Shown here one piece after another: positions 26,127 through 34,763 of a stretch of DNA of 59,782 nucleotides. Positions within the stretch are counted from its first letter, which is position 1; each line of letters begins with the position of its first letter. The DNA comes from Corticimicrobacter sp040137905 (GTDB taxonomy: Bacteria; Pseudomonadota; Gammaproteobacteria; Burkholderiales; Burkholderiaceae_B), in assembly GCF_040137905.1 (NCBI RefSeq), contig NZ_JBEFDG010000040.1, positions 1 through 59,782 of the forward strand. Direction: 5' to 3'. The position numbers and the translations under genes are program-made. The notes beneath the pieces were generated by a model. That model saw only the letters and a list, made by a program, of their open reading frames with translations, made no database searches and was not told the origin of the DNA.

Positions 26127-27371
26127 CTATCGCGCCAGCGCAGCCGATACCGTATCGATATCCTTGTCGCCACGCCCGGACAGGTTCACCAGGATGACCT
26201 GGTCCCGGCGCATCGACGGTGCCAGTGCCAGGGCATGGGCCACGGCGTGACTGGATTCCAGCGCAGGAATGATCCCCTCGACGCGGCACAGGCGCTGGAA
26301 TGCATCCAGCGCGGCCTCGTCGGTTGCCCCGGCATATTCGGCGCGCCCCGTTTCATGCAGCCAGGCATGCTCAGGCCCGACACCGGGATAATCCAGCCCT
26401 GCGCTGATGCTGTGCGTCTCGACGACCTGCCCATGTGCATCCTGCAACACCATGGTACGGTTGCCGTGCAGCACACCGGGACTGCCACGCAGGATGGACG
26501 CAGCATGCCGGCCACTGTCGAGCCCCAGTCCGGCTGCCTCGACCCCCACCAGACGGACATCCGGCTGATCGATGTAGGGATGGAAAATACCCATCGCATT
26601 GCTGCCACCGCCCACGCAGGCCACCACGACATCGGGCTGGCGTCGGCCCATGCCCAGCTCCGCCAGCAACGACGGCATCTGTGTCAGGCATTCGCGGCCG
26701 ATCACGCTCTGGAAGTCGCGTACCATCATCGGGTAGGGATGCATGCCGGCGACGGTGCCGATCAGGTAGAAGGTATCGTCGACATTCGTCACCCAGTCGC
26801 GCATGGCTTCGTTCATGGCGTCCTTGAGTGTGCGACTGCCGGAATCGACCGCCCGCACGGTAGCCCCCAGCAGGTGCATGCGCTCGACATTGGGCCGCTG
26901 CCTGCGCACATCCTCGCTGCCCATGTAGACCACGCACTCAAGCCCATAACGTGCACAGATGGTGGCCGTGGCGACGCCGTGCTGACCCGCCCCTGTTTCG
27001 GCAATGATGCGCGGCTTGCCCATGCGTCTGGCCAGCATGGCCTGCCCGATCACATTGTTGATTTTGTGCGCGCCGGTATGGTTCAGGTCCTCGCGCTTGA
27101 GGAAAATCTGCGCGCCCCCGGCCTGCTCGCTCAACCGCCGTGCATGGTAGATCGGCGTCGGGCGGCCGACATAGTGGGCCAGCTCATATTCAAATTCGGC
27201 GCGGAATGCGGGATCGTCGCGATAGTGCAGGTAGGCCTCGCGCAACTGCGCGACGGCCGGGACCAGGGTTTCGCCGATGAAGCTGCCGCCATAGCGACCG
27301 AAATGGCCGGCCTCGTCGGGCAGGCAGGAAACAGGATTGGCGTGGACGTGATTCATGATGGGACTTTCCAT
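26127..27371 (-). CDS. trpB: Tryptophan synthase beta chain
   Basis: About 414 residues. TrpB condenses indole and serine to tryptophan with PLP. The PLP lysine is in LNHTGAHKINNVIGQA, the phosphate cup in CVGGGSNAMGIF, and GRYGGSFIGETLVPA marks the N-terminus. I chose the ATG at 27371 because GGAGG lies nine bases upstream; the frame runs open further. Odd: no trpA is adjacent on either side, whereas trpB and trpA are normally paired. It may be a second, stand-alone trpB paralogue. A 390-base non-coding gap precedes it. Confidence 0.93.
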   Translation of the reverse strand: MESPIMNHVHANPVSCLPDEAGHFGRYGGSFIGETLVPAVAQLREAYLHYRDDPAFRAEFEYELAHYVGRPTPIYHARRLSEQAGGAQIFLKREDLNHTGAHKINNVIGQAMLARRMGKPRIIAETGAGQHGVATATICARYGLECVVYMGSEDVRRQRPNVERMHLLGATVRAVDSGSRTLKDAMNEAMRDWVTNVDDTFYLIGTVAGMHPYPMMVRDFQSVIGRECLTQMPSLLAELGMGRRQPDVVVACVGGGSNAMGIFHPYIDQPDVRLVGVEAAGLGLDSGRHAASILRGSPGVLHGNRTMVLQDAHGQVVETHSISAGLDYPGVGPEHAWLHETGRAEYAGATDEAALDAFQRLCRVEGIIPALESSHAVAHALALAPSMRRDQVILVNLSGRGDKDIDTVSAALAR

Positions 27372-27763
27372 AGCGTTCATCCTCCGCGCACAGGCGGGTG
27401 GAAGGCTGATGCAGATACGTCCGGCACGCGGCAGAAGTCTGGCCCGCACATACTGTGCAGGGCATCATCATTGCATGCAGGACAGCAGAGATCGGTGGTC
27501 AGCGAGAACCACCCGGGCCGCTCAAGGGCGCAGGGAAAACGGCCAGCGCTCGCGCTTGCCGATGCGTACCCACCACGAGAGTCGCGGCGAGAGATGACGT
27601 TTGTTGGTGGCAGTGACCAATGCGATATCTGTCAGGAAAGAGCGACCTGTCCAGATTAATACAAAACCGCACGCTTGAGAACCGGGTAACGACCTTCTTG
27701 GCCCGAAGCGCATCTGCCGCTATGATGCCCGCCACACATTCCTCGCCGCCAGGGGCAGCCGAC
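27372..27763. other. Intergenic region between divergent trpB and thioredoxin-like genes
   Basis: About 390 bases. It holds the trpB ribosome site (GGAGG) and presumably both promoters. A minus-strand frame (27522-27713) ending RIGKRERWPFSLRP is open but has no family or ribosome site I recognise; it could be a gene remnant. No leader peptide rich in Trp codons is evident. Confidence 0.4.
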
Positions 27764-28099
27764 ATGCAAGAAACCGAACTCGACGATGGCACGGCAGACC
27801 GTTTTCTGCTGGACACGCCAGGCACCTGCCTGCTGGTCTTTTACAGTCGCACCTGCGGCAACTGCCAGCTTGCCCGCGAACAGCTGCCGCAGATGAACCT
27901 GCCGGTAGACTGGCTGTGCTGGATCGATGCCGGCGACAATGGCGGCCTGGTGCAGCGCTACGAGGTTTTCCACCTGCCCAGCATGTTCATGGCCCGCGAC
28001 GGCGTGTTCTACGGGCCGGTCGACGCACGGCTGGAGTCATGGGATATCCGCCGTCAGTTGGCGCTGGCGGAAAGCAATTACCCTGCCGAACTGCCCTGA
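27764..28099 (+). CDS. Thioredoxin-like protein
   Basis: A 111-residue thioredoxin-fold protein with redox motif CGNC (residues about 33-36, FYSRTCGNCQLAR) and the usual beta strand before it (TCLLVFY) plus a cis-Pro-like LPSMFMARDG. The ATG at 27764 has AGGGGC upstream; the frame is open further but with poor starts. The C-terminal 113 bases overlap, tail to tail, the end of the GGDEF-EAL gene on the other strand. No signal peptide; cytosolic. Partner unknown. Confidence 0.75.
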   Translation: MQETELDDGTADRFLLDTPGTCLLVFYSRTCGNCQLAREQLPQMNLPVDWLCWIDAGDNGGLVQRYEVFHLPSMFMARDGVFYGPVDARLESWDIRRQLALAESNYPAELP

Positions 28100-30848
28100 C
28101 CGCCCTCACCCCATGCATGGCCAGGAAGGCCGGCAGCGCGCTTTCGGGCAGTGGTGCACTGAAAAAATAGCCCTGATAGCATTCGCACCCGTGCTTGAGC
28201 ACGAAATCCAGGTGCGTCTCGTTCTCCACCCCCTCGGCCACCACCGTCAGGCCGAGATCCCGGCCCAGCTGGAAAATGCTGTGCACGATAGCTCCCCCGG
28301 TCCGGCTCAGGGTCGCATCCAGGATGAACGAGCGGTCTATCTTGATCTGCTCGAGCGGCAAGCGCTTGAGATACGACAGCGATGAATAACCCGTGCCGAA
28401 ATCATCCAGGGCAAAGCCGATACCCAGTTTCCGCAGGGACTCCATCTTGGCAATGGTGCCCTTGATATCCTCCACCATCAGGCTTTCGGTCAGTTCCAGC
28501 TTCAGGCGCGATGGATCGGCACCTGTCCGCAGCAACGTCTCCTGCACCTGCTCGACAAACCTGGGATGACGAAATTCACGGGCGCTGATATTGACCGACA
28601 TGGTCAGCCGCGCCGTTTCCGGGGAGCTCGCCCATGCCGCCAGGCGCTCGCAGGCCCACTGCAGTATCCACTGGCCCAACTGGACGATCAGCCCGGTTTC
28701 TTCCGCCACGGGAATGAATTGCAGCGGCGATACCAGGCCCATACGGGCATGCCGCCAGCGCACCAGCGCCTCGACGCCGGTGACCTGCCCCAGGCTGTCC
28801 GACTGAGGCTGGTAATAGAGCGCAAAATCCTCCTGCGCCAGCGCCTGGCGCAGGTCCATTTCGAGCAAGGCGCGGGCCATCATGTCGGCCTGCATGCGAC
28901 GGTCGAAAAAACACACGCCATTGCGCCCTGCCGCCTTGGCCTGGTACATCGCCATGTCGGCCTGCTTCATCAGTTCACCGACCGTTTCGCCCCCGCCCAG
29001 GAACGCCGCCACCCCGATGCTGGAGCTGTTCTCGTAGGTATAGCCATCGATATGGTAGGGCGCACTCAGGGCCGACAGGATATTGCGTGCCACGCGCCGG
29101 GCCTGGCGGTTGAGCTGGGCCGGCACTGTACCCAGCCCTTCCAGGAGCACAACGAACTCGTCCCCGCCCAGACGCCCGACCATGTCGCCGCTGCGCACAC
29201 ACTGACGCAACCGGCGGGCCGCCTGCGCCAGCAACTGATCGCCCTTGTCATGGCCCAGCGTATCGTTGATCGTCTTGAAATTGTCCAGGTCGATGAACAG
29301 CAGTGCGCCCGCCCCCTGCTCGTGTCGCGCCCGGTTCAGCGCCTGCTCCAGCATATCCATCAGATGCTTGCGGTTGGGCAGGCCGGTCAGGGCATCATGC
29401 AGGGCGATCTGGCGGATTTCCCTCAACCCTTCCTGGCGCTGCATCTCGCTGGCCGCACTGGCGGCAAATATCTGCAGGATCGATACGATGAAGTCGTGCT
29501 GCTTGGGCTGGTGGTCGAGCATGGCATAAAGCACCCCAATGGCCGTCCCGGAGGCATCCTCGACACGGTAGGCCACGCAGGCCTGGGCATGGCACTGTCC
29601 CAGCATCGTCCCGGCAGGCAGGTCATGCCCCGCCATCATCCAGCGCACCCGACACGCTCCGCTGCCGCATGCCATGCGCTCCGGCTGCCATTCGAGATCG
29701 GGGCAGGCCTGTCCCTCGACGATCGCGGCCACGGTACGCAAACCGCCCTGCGGCAGGCAACGTGCCAGGCAACCCGCCTTCGCCCCCAGCACCTCCAGCA
29801 TGTGCCGCACCATCTGCTCGAAGAAGGCACTGCCGGAATGCGAGGACACCGCTGCTGCCACCTGCAGCATGGCCGACTGGATATGCCGCTGCTCTTCAAG
29901 GGCACGCATGCGCCCCATGCCGAATGCCAGATCATCCATCAGCGTCTGCAGCAGACGCCGCTCATCCTCGCCCGCCTGGACAGGATCGGCAGAATACAGG
30001 CCCAGCATGCCGATGACACGATCATCTTCGCAAAGCGGCAGGCAGATCGCACTGGCCAGGCCAAACCGGCGGGCACGCTCCGGCCAGGCGATGTCTGTCT
30101 GCCTGGCCAGGTCATCGGCCACGCCGATCTCGCCTGCCGTCATCACACCATGCGCCAGCACCGAATGGCCTGCCATCCCCTCACCCCAGGAAACCACGGC
30201 ATCATCGAGATAACGCGTATCGCCTGCGGCCGCCACCGGCTCCAGCCTCTTGTCGAACCCAGGACGGGCCAGCCCGACCCAGGCCAGCCGATAGCCGCCC
30301 ACCTGCACGGCCAGCGCACACACCTGCCGGAACATATCAGCCCTGGAGTCGACACGAACCAGCGCTTCGTTGCAGGCACTCAACAGGCGCTGGACGCCAC
30401 CGACACGCAGTATCTCCCGACCGGCCCGGATCTGGCGTGTGATATCTCGCAGTGACAGCAATCGGACACGCCGCCTGGCCAGTTCGAACTGGCTGCCAAT
30501 GACCTCCACATCGATAAGCGTCCCATCGGCACGGCAGTGTCGCTGTCGCAGGCTCTCGGAATCTGCCGCCTTCGGCGTAACAGGAGGCACACCGCCATAC
30601 AGTGCCTGCCCGATATCCTGTCCGGGCCAGAGATCATGCAGGGTCAGCATCAGGAAGTCCGACCGCCCATATCCGTACAGGTCCAGAGCTGCCTGATTGA
30701 CCTCCAGCAGCCGCAGCGAATCCTGGTCATGGACCAGCATGGGAATGGGATTGCGTTCGAAGAAAAGCCTGAACCCGGTCTCGCCCGGAATGCCAGCCGT
30801 GACCGATGACGCGGCGAACGGCTGCGCGTCGAGCAAAGGATCACTCAT
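27987..30848 (-). CDS. PAS-GAF-GGDEF-EAL bifunctional c-di-GMP enzyme
   Basis: About 953 residues from the ATG at 30848. Order: PAS (about 30-150), GAF (about 165-320), a second GAF-like region (about 330-490), GGDEF (about 500-670; RLGGDEFVVLLEG intact) and EAL (about 680-930; VEALVRWRHARMG, with DDFGTGYSSLSYLKRLP). Both catalytic signatures look complete, so it could make and break c-di-GMP, with balance set by PAS/GAF ligands. No membrane helices; cytosolic sensor. The last about 37 residues (Arg/Pro-rich) are encoded in the overlap with the thioredoxin-like gene and are probably not part of the EAL fold. Confidence 0.92.
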   Translation of the reverse strand: MSDPLLDAQPFAASSVTAGIPGETGFRLFFERNPIPMLVHDQDSLRLLEVNQAALDLYGYGRSDFLMLTLHDLWPGQDIGQALYGGVPPVTPKAADSESLRQRHCRADGTLIDVEVIGSQFELARRRVRLLSLRDITRQIRAGREILRVGGVQRLLSACNEALVRVDSRADMFRQVCALAVQVGGYRLAWVGLARPGFDKRLEPVAAAGDTRYLDDAVVSWGEGMAGHSVLAHGVMTAGEIGVADDLARQTDIAWPERARRFGLASAICLPLCEDDRVIGMLGLYSADPVQAGEDERRLLQTLMDDLAFGMGRMRALEEQRHIQSAMLQVAAAVSSHSGSAFFEQMVRHMLEVLGAKAGCLARCLPQGGLRTVAAIVEGQACPDLEWQPERMACGSGACRVRWMMAGHDLPAGTMLGQCHAQACVAYRVEDASGTAIGVLYAMLDHQPKQHDFIVSILQIFAASAASEMQRQEGLREIRQIALHDALTGLPNRKHLMDMLEQALNRARHEQGAGALLFIDLDNFKTINDTLGHDKGDQLLAQAARRLRQCVRSGDMVGRLGGDEFVVLLEGLGTVPAQLNRQARRVARNILSALSAPYHIDGYTYENSSSIGVAAFLGGGETVGELMKQADMAMYQAKAAGRNGVCFFDRRMQADMMARALLEMDLRQALAQEDFALYYQPQSDSLGQVTGVEALVRWRHARMGLVSPLQFIPVAEETGLIVQLGQWILQWACERLAAWASSPETARLTMSVNISAREFRHPRFVEQVQETLLRTGADPSRLKLELTESLMVEDIKGTIAKMESLRKLGIGFALDDFGTGYSSLSYLKRLPLEQIKIDRSFILDATLSRTGGAIVHSIFQLGRDLGLTVVAEGVENETHLDFVLKHGCECYQGYFFSAPLPESALPAFLAMHGVRAVRAVRQGNCFPPAPTDGGYPMTPAVRRPARRTRRRGP

Positions 30849-30944
30849 TGGGCAAAGTTGAAAAAGCAACAGAATATTGGAATTTATTGCTTTTCAACAA
30901 AAATGACAAGCATTCCCATATCAGGAATGGGGATAGCGGCCCGC

Positions 30945-31589
30945 TCAGAACCGGCCAGGCACCTCGCGCCATTGTCCGGGCAGCAGGTCATCGAGCGCCC
31001 ACGGGCCGATGCGCATCCGCACCAGCCGCAGCGTGGGCAAGCCTACCGACGCCGTCATCCGTCGTACCTGCCGGTTACGGCCTTCCGTGATCACCAGTTC
31101 CAGCCAGGCGGTCGGAATATGCTGGCGGAAACGGATGGGGGGATCGCGCAGCCACAGTGTCGGGGCATCCAGCAGGCGGGCTCTGGCCGGCCGCGTCGGG
31201 CCATCCTTGAGCACCACGCCATCGCGCAGCTGCTGCAACTGCAACTCGGTCGGCAGCCCCTCGACCTGGGCCCAGTAAGTCTTCTCCATCTGGTGCCGCG
31301 GGTCGGCAATGCGTGCCTGCAAACGGCCATCGTTGGTGAGCAGCAACAGGCCTTCGCTGTCCCGGTCAAGCCGCCCGGCAGGGTAGACCCCCGGCACGGG
31401 CACGAAATCCTTGAGCGTGGGCCGCCCCTGGTCATCGCTGAACTGCGTCAGGACATCATACGGCTTGTTCAGCAGAATCAGGCGCGACGGCGCAGCCAGC
31501 GTCTGCCGAACCTGGCCGACCGGCCCCCGGGCAGCGGGCGCGGCAGGTGAACGAGAACGTGCAGGGCGTTGACGGCGAGATTCAACCAT
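30945..31589 (-). CDS. rluE: 23S rRNA pseudouridine synthase RluE
   Basis: About 214 residues, same as E. coli RluE (217). The protein starts with a basic, disordered tail (ESRRQRPARSRS), then VLTQFSDDQGRPTLKDFVPVPGVYPAGRLDRDSEGLLLLTNDG, which holds the catalytic Asp (GRLDRDSEG), and ends with EGRNRQVRRMTASVGLPTLRL. This enzyme pseudouridylates 23S rRNA (U2457 in E. coli). The ATG at 31589 gives family length; the frame is open upstream. It lies 96 bases before the c-di-GMP gene on the same strand. Confidence 0.9.
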   Translation of the reverse strand: MVESRRQRPARSRSPAAPAARGPVGQVRQTLAAPSRLILLNKPYDVLTQFSDDQGRPTLKDFVPVPGVYPAGRLDRDSEGLLLLTNDGRLQARIADPRHQMEKTYWAQVEGLPTELQLQQLRDGVVLKDGPTRPARARLLDAPTLWLRDPPIRFRQHIPTAWLELVITEGRNRQVRRMTASVGLPTLRLVRMRIGPWALDDLLPGQWREVPGRF

Positions 31590-31715
31590 GGGGAAACCGG
31601 GACAGGACAGGACGACCTGCAGTGTACCCGGCCGCAACGACTCCCGGCCGAAGCATCCACTGGACACCGGTTCACATCAAAAGGCGCTGCGCAGGGGAAG
31701 CCAGGGGGAGTCATC

Positions 31716-32477
31716 CTAGCTACAGTCATCCACAAAGACATGCCGTTGCCCTCGCGAGCAGCTTTCGATGCGCGCCTCGATGCCGTAGATCCGGGCCAGC
31801 CGCTCGGGCGTCAGCACCACATCGGGGTGTCCGCACACGCTGTGCTGCCGGTCTTCCAGCACCAGTACGCATTCGGCAAACCGCATGACCTGGTTCAGGT
31901 CGTGCAGGGACGCCACGCACACCATGCTGCGTGCCGCGATCACCTGGCTGATCTGCTTGAAAAACTGCATCTGTCGGCGCAGATCCAGTGCGCTGGTGGG
32001 TTCGTCCAGCAACAGGATCTGCGGCTGGCGCACCAGCACCTGGGCCAGGCCGGCCAGTTGCCGCTGACCGCCGCTCAATTCGGCCATGGTACGAAAGCCG
32101 AGTTCGGCAATCCCCAGCATCGCCAGCACGGACTCGATTTCATCATGCTCATGACTGCTGACCCGCCAGCCTCGGCTCTGGTTCTTGAGTGAAAGGATCA
32201 TCGACTCATAGACCGTCAGGCGTGCCTCCGGCGTCGTGTCCTGCGGCATGTAGCAGATCCGGGCCGCCTCGACCGGCCGGCCATCATGCTCGGCCACAAC
32301 ACACCCCGGCCCGTCGAGCTGGCCGGCCAGGCGCCTGAGCAGCGTGGACTTGCCTGCACCATTGGCACCGACCAGCGCCACCAGGGAACCACCCTGCAAC
32401 GCAGGCGTGGAGACCCCCTCCAGAATGGTCTGCCGGCCATAGGCAGCCCCGACCCGATCCAATGTCAGCGTCACCAT
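31716..32477 (-). CDS. Iron-siderophore ABC transporter ATP-binding protein
   Basis: A 253-residue FepC/FhuC-type ATPase. Walker A GANGAGKSTLLR near 35-46, signature LSGGQRQLAGLAQ near 137-149, Walker B ILLLDEPTSALD near 157-168, and a conserved HDLNQV. It drives import through the FecCD permease. The ATG at 32477 overlaps the permease gene by seven bases; the upstream extension of the frame is not coding-like. It is the last gene of the iron-uptake operon. Confidence 0.93.
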   Translation of the reverse strand: MVTLTLDRVGAAYGRQTILEGVSTPALQGGSLVALVGANGAGKSTLLRRLAGQLDGPGCVVAEHDGRPVEAARICYMPQDTTPEARLTVYESMILSLKNQSRGWRVSSHEHDEIESVLAMLGIAELGFRTMAELSGGQRQLAGLAQVLVRQPQILLLDEPTSALDLRRQMQFFKQISQVIAARSMVCVASLHDLNQVMRFAECVLVLEDRQHSVCGHPDVVLTPERLARIYGIEARIESCSRGQRHVFVDDCS

Positions 32478-33547
32478 GCCTGTCTCTTCCTGTCCATGAT
32501 CAGTGCAATGAAAAACGGAATGCCGATGAGGGTCGTGATCACTCCGATCGGGAAAATTGCGCCCGGCAGGATCATCCGGCTCACCAGCGAACTCAGCGAC
32601 AGGATCAGGCCGCCACACAGCATGGCGACCGGCATGAAAAAGCGCTGGTCCTCGCCTACGGTCAGCCGTGCCAGATGCGGCGCGATCAGACCGATGAAAC
32701 CGATGGTGCCGATCGCCGCCACGGAGCAGGCTGCCAGCAGGCTGACCATCACCAGCACGTACAGCCGCAGGCGGGCGACTTTCACCCCCAGGCTGGCAGC
32801 CCGCTGGTCACCCAGCCGCAAGGCTGTCAGTTTCCAGGCATGACAGGCAAAGAACGGGACCGCTATCGCCAGCGACAGCAACACGATCCCCAGCTTGGGC
32901 CAGGTACTCTTGGTCAGGCTGCCAAGCGACCAGAACACCACTGCGGCCACTGCCTGGTCCGAGGAAAAGAACTGCACGATCGCCAGCAGTGCATTGAAAA
33001 TGAACACCATGGCCAGCCCGAAAAGAATGATCGTTTCCCGGGTCACGTGCCGACGCACACTGAGCAGGTGGATGACACCCGCAGAAAGCATGGCCATCAC
33101 GAAAGCGTTGACAGGCACCACCTGCGCCGTCACGAACGGAACCAGGCTGATCCCGGCGGCAATCCCCAGCGAAGCGCCAAAGCTGGCCGCAGCGGAGATC
33201 CCCAGCGTGAAGGGGCTCGCCATCGGGTTGTCGAGTATGGTCTGCATCTGCGCGCCGGCCAGTGCCAGCGCCGCACCACACAGCACGGCCATCAGCGCCA
33301 TCGGCAGGCGCATGTCCCACACCACTACCCGGACAGTGCGCTCTACACCATCCGGCGACACAATCGCCTGCAACACCTCGGACAGCGACAACTGCGTCGG
33401 GCCATAACCGATATCGGCCACCAGGCTCAGGCACAGCGCCACCAGCAAGGCCAGCAATACCCCGACCTTGAAATGGACCCTGCGCCCATAGGTATGACGC
33501 CCACTCGCCTGCGACCTGCCAAGGGACGAATCAGTGTGCATGGTCAT
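32471..33547 (-). CDS. Iron-siderophore ABC transporter permease, FecCD family
   Basis: About 358 residues with about nine to ten membrane helices. The FecCD signature appears (VVWDMRLPMALMAVLCGAALALAGAQMQTILDNPMASPFTLGISAAASFGA) and a late IGLIAPHLARLTVGEDQRFFMP coupling region contacts the ATPase. The ATG at 33547 has GGAGGGA upstream; it overlaps the binding-protein gene by 17 bases. Usually one or two permease subunits form the channel; one gene is present, so a homodimer is likely. Confidence 0.93.
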   Translation of the reverse strand: MTMHTDSSLGRSQASGRHTYGRRVHFKVGVLLALLVALCLSLVADIGYGPTQLSLSEVLQAIVSPDGVERTVRVVVWDMRLPMALMAVLCGAALALAGAQMQTILDNPMASPFTLGISAAASFGASLGIAAGISLVPFVTAQVVPVNAFVMAMLSAGVIHLLSVRRHVTRETIILFGLAMVFIFNALLAIVQFFSSDQAVAAVVFWSLGSLTKSTWPKLGIVLLSLAIAVPFFACHAWKLTALRLGDQRAASLGVKVARLRLYVLVMVSLLAACSVAAIGTIGFIGLIAPHLARLTVGEDQRFFMPVAMLCGGLILSLSSLVSRMILPGAIFPIGVITTLIGIPFFIALIMDRKRQAW

Positions 33548-34748
33548 GTTCTCCCTCCAGCGCGGCAAAATAGCCCGGCGCATAGGGCACGGGCAGGAAA
33601 CGCGCGTGCAGCGTCCTGAATGTCTCGTCCACATCCAGATCCTCGAACAGCGCCGGATGCAGCCATTTGGCCAATTGCTGTACGGCGACGAAGTCGTAGG
33701 GACTGTTGTAGAACTGGTGCCAGATGGCATAGAACCTGCGCTGCGCAACAGCGGGCGAGCCGCTGTAGGCGGATTTGTCCAGATAACGTGCCAAAGCCTG
33801 CCGGGCTCGCACCGCGTCCGCGCCGGGCCCGACCGGGATCCAGTCGCCATCAGGGCGGAAGGCGCTCCAGTCGGCACTGGTCACCAGCACGACGTCCGGG
33901 GACATGGCCAGCACCTGTTCGGGACTGAGCTGTCCGAAGGTACCCGGCAGTACCTCAGCCGCCAGGTTGTGCCCTCCTGCCATTTCCACATAATGGCCCA
34001 TATTCTCATCGCCAAAGCTGTAGCAACACTCTTCGGCGAACCCTCCCATTCTTTCGATGAACACACGCGGCTGCGTCACGTCTGCCTGCGCGAGGCGCTC
34101 GGTGACACGCGCACGTTCTCGAGCACGGAACGCGATGAAATCCTCCGTGCGCGCACGCTGCCCCAGGATGTCGCCAAACAACCGCAGCGAGGGCTCTGTG
34201 TTGCGCTCGGGATGATGGCGAAAATCCACATACACGACCGGGATGCCGAGGCTGTCCAGCGTTTCCAGATAGCGGGCATCATCGGCAATGCGCGCTGTCT
34301 CCATGTTGAGAAACAGCACATCGGGCCTGAGTGCCACCGCGCGCTCGAGATTGAACGAAGCATCGGCCAGCCGTCCCAATACCGGGATCTCTCGGATCTC
34401 TGGAAATATCTTGAGGTACTGCGTATAGGTCGCCGGGTCGGCCTGCTCCAGGTCGCCGCCCCACCCCACGATACGCTCGAAAGGACGAGCCCCCTCGAGC
34501 ATGGCCACGGCATAAGCCTGGCGCGCCTCCTCCAGGATAATGCGCCGCACCGGCAGCCTGATCTCCACCTGCCGCCCCAGCACATCGGTCACGACGATGC
34601 GGTCTTCGCCCCCCGTGCCGGCCTCAACTGCCGACGCCGGTACGACAGATGCCGGAGCAGCCTGCACCGCTCCCCACCCCATCGCCAGCCACAGCCCCAT
34701 GCCTGCCAGCAGGCGTCCCCAGTTGCTGCCTGCCCATTCATGCATCAT
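33531..34748 (-). CDS. Periplasmic ferric-siderophore-binding protein (TroA/FepB-like)
   Basis: 405 residues with a signal peptide (residues about 1-30, LLAGMGLWLAMGWGAVQA). The peripla_BP_2 fold is seen in VTDVLGRQVEIRLPVRRIIL, LRPDVLFLN and AMSPDVVLVTSADWS. It is longer than usual (about 300-370). It captures ferric complexes brought across the outer membrane by the receptor and passes them to the permease. Immediately downstream of the MFS gene and overlapping the permease gene. Confidence 0.88.
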   Translation of the reverse strand: MMHEWAGSNWGRLLAGMGLWLAMGWGAVQAAPASVVPASAVEAGTGGEDRIVVTDVLGRQVEIRLPVRRIILEEARQAYAVAMLEGARPFERIVGWGGDLEQADPATYTQYLKIFPEIREIPVLGRLADASFNLERAVALRPDVLFLNMETARIADDARYLETLDSLGIPVVYVDFRHHPERNTEPSLRLFGDILGQRARTEDFIAFRARERARVTERLAQADVTQPRVFIERMGGFAEECCYSFGDENMGHYVEMAGGHNLAAEVLPGTFGQLSPEQVLAMSPDVVLVTSADWSAFRPDGDWIPVGPGADAVRARQALARYLDKSAYSGSPAVAQRRFYAIWHQFYNSPYDFVAVQQLAKWLHPALFEDLDVDETFRTLHARFLPVPYAPGYFAALEGEHDHAH

Positions 34749-34763
34749 CCTTTCCTCCGTCCA

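Noticed and set aside
24006..27659. Plus-strand open frame of 1217 codons opposite mdtO, mdtN, ytcA and trpB
   Set aside because: It is antisense to four well-supported genes, His/Gln/Arg-rich with no family motif, and follows from third-position GC bias on the real strand.
27522..27713. Minus-strand ORF upstream of trpB ending RIGKRERWPFSLRP
   Set aside because: No ribosome site, no recognised family, and it is short. May be a remnant, but not supported as a gene.
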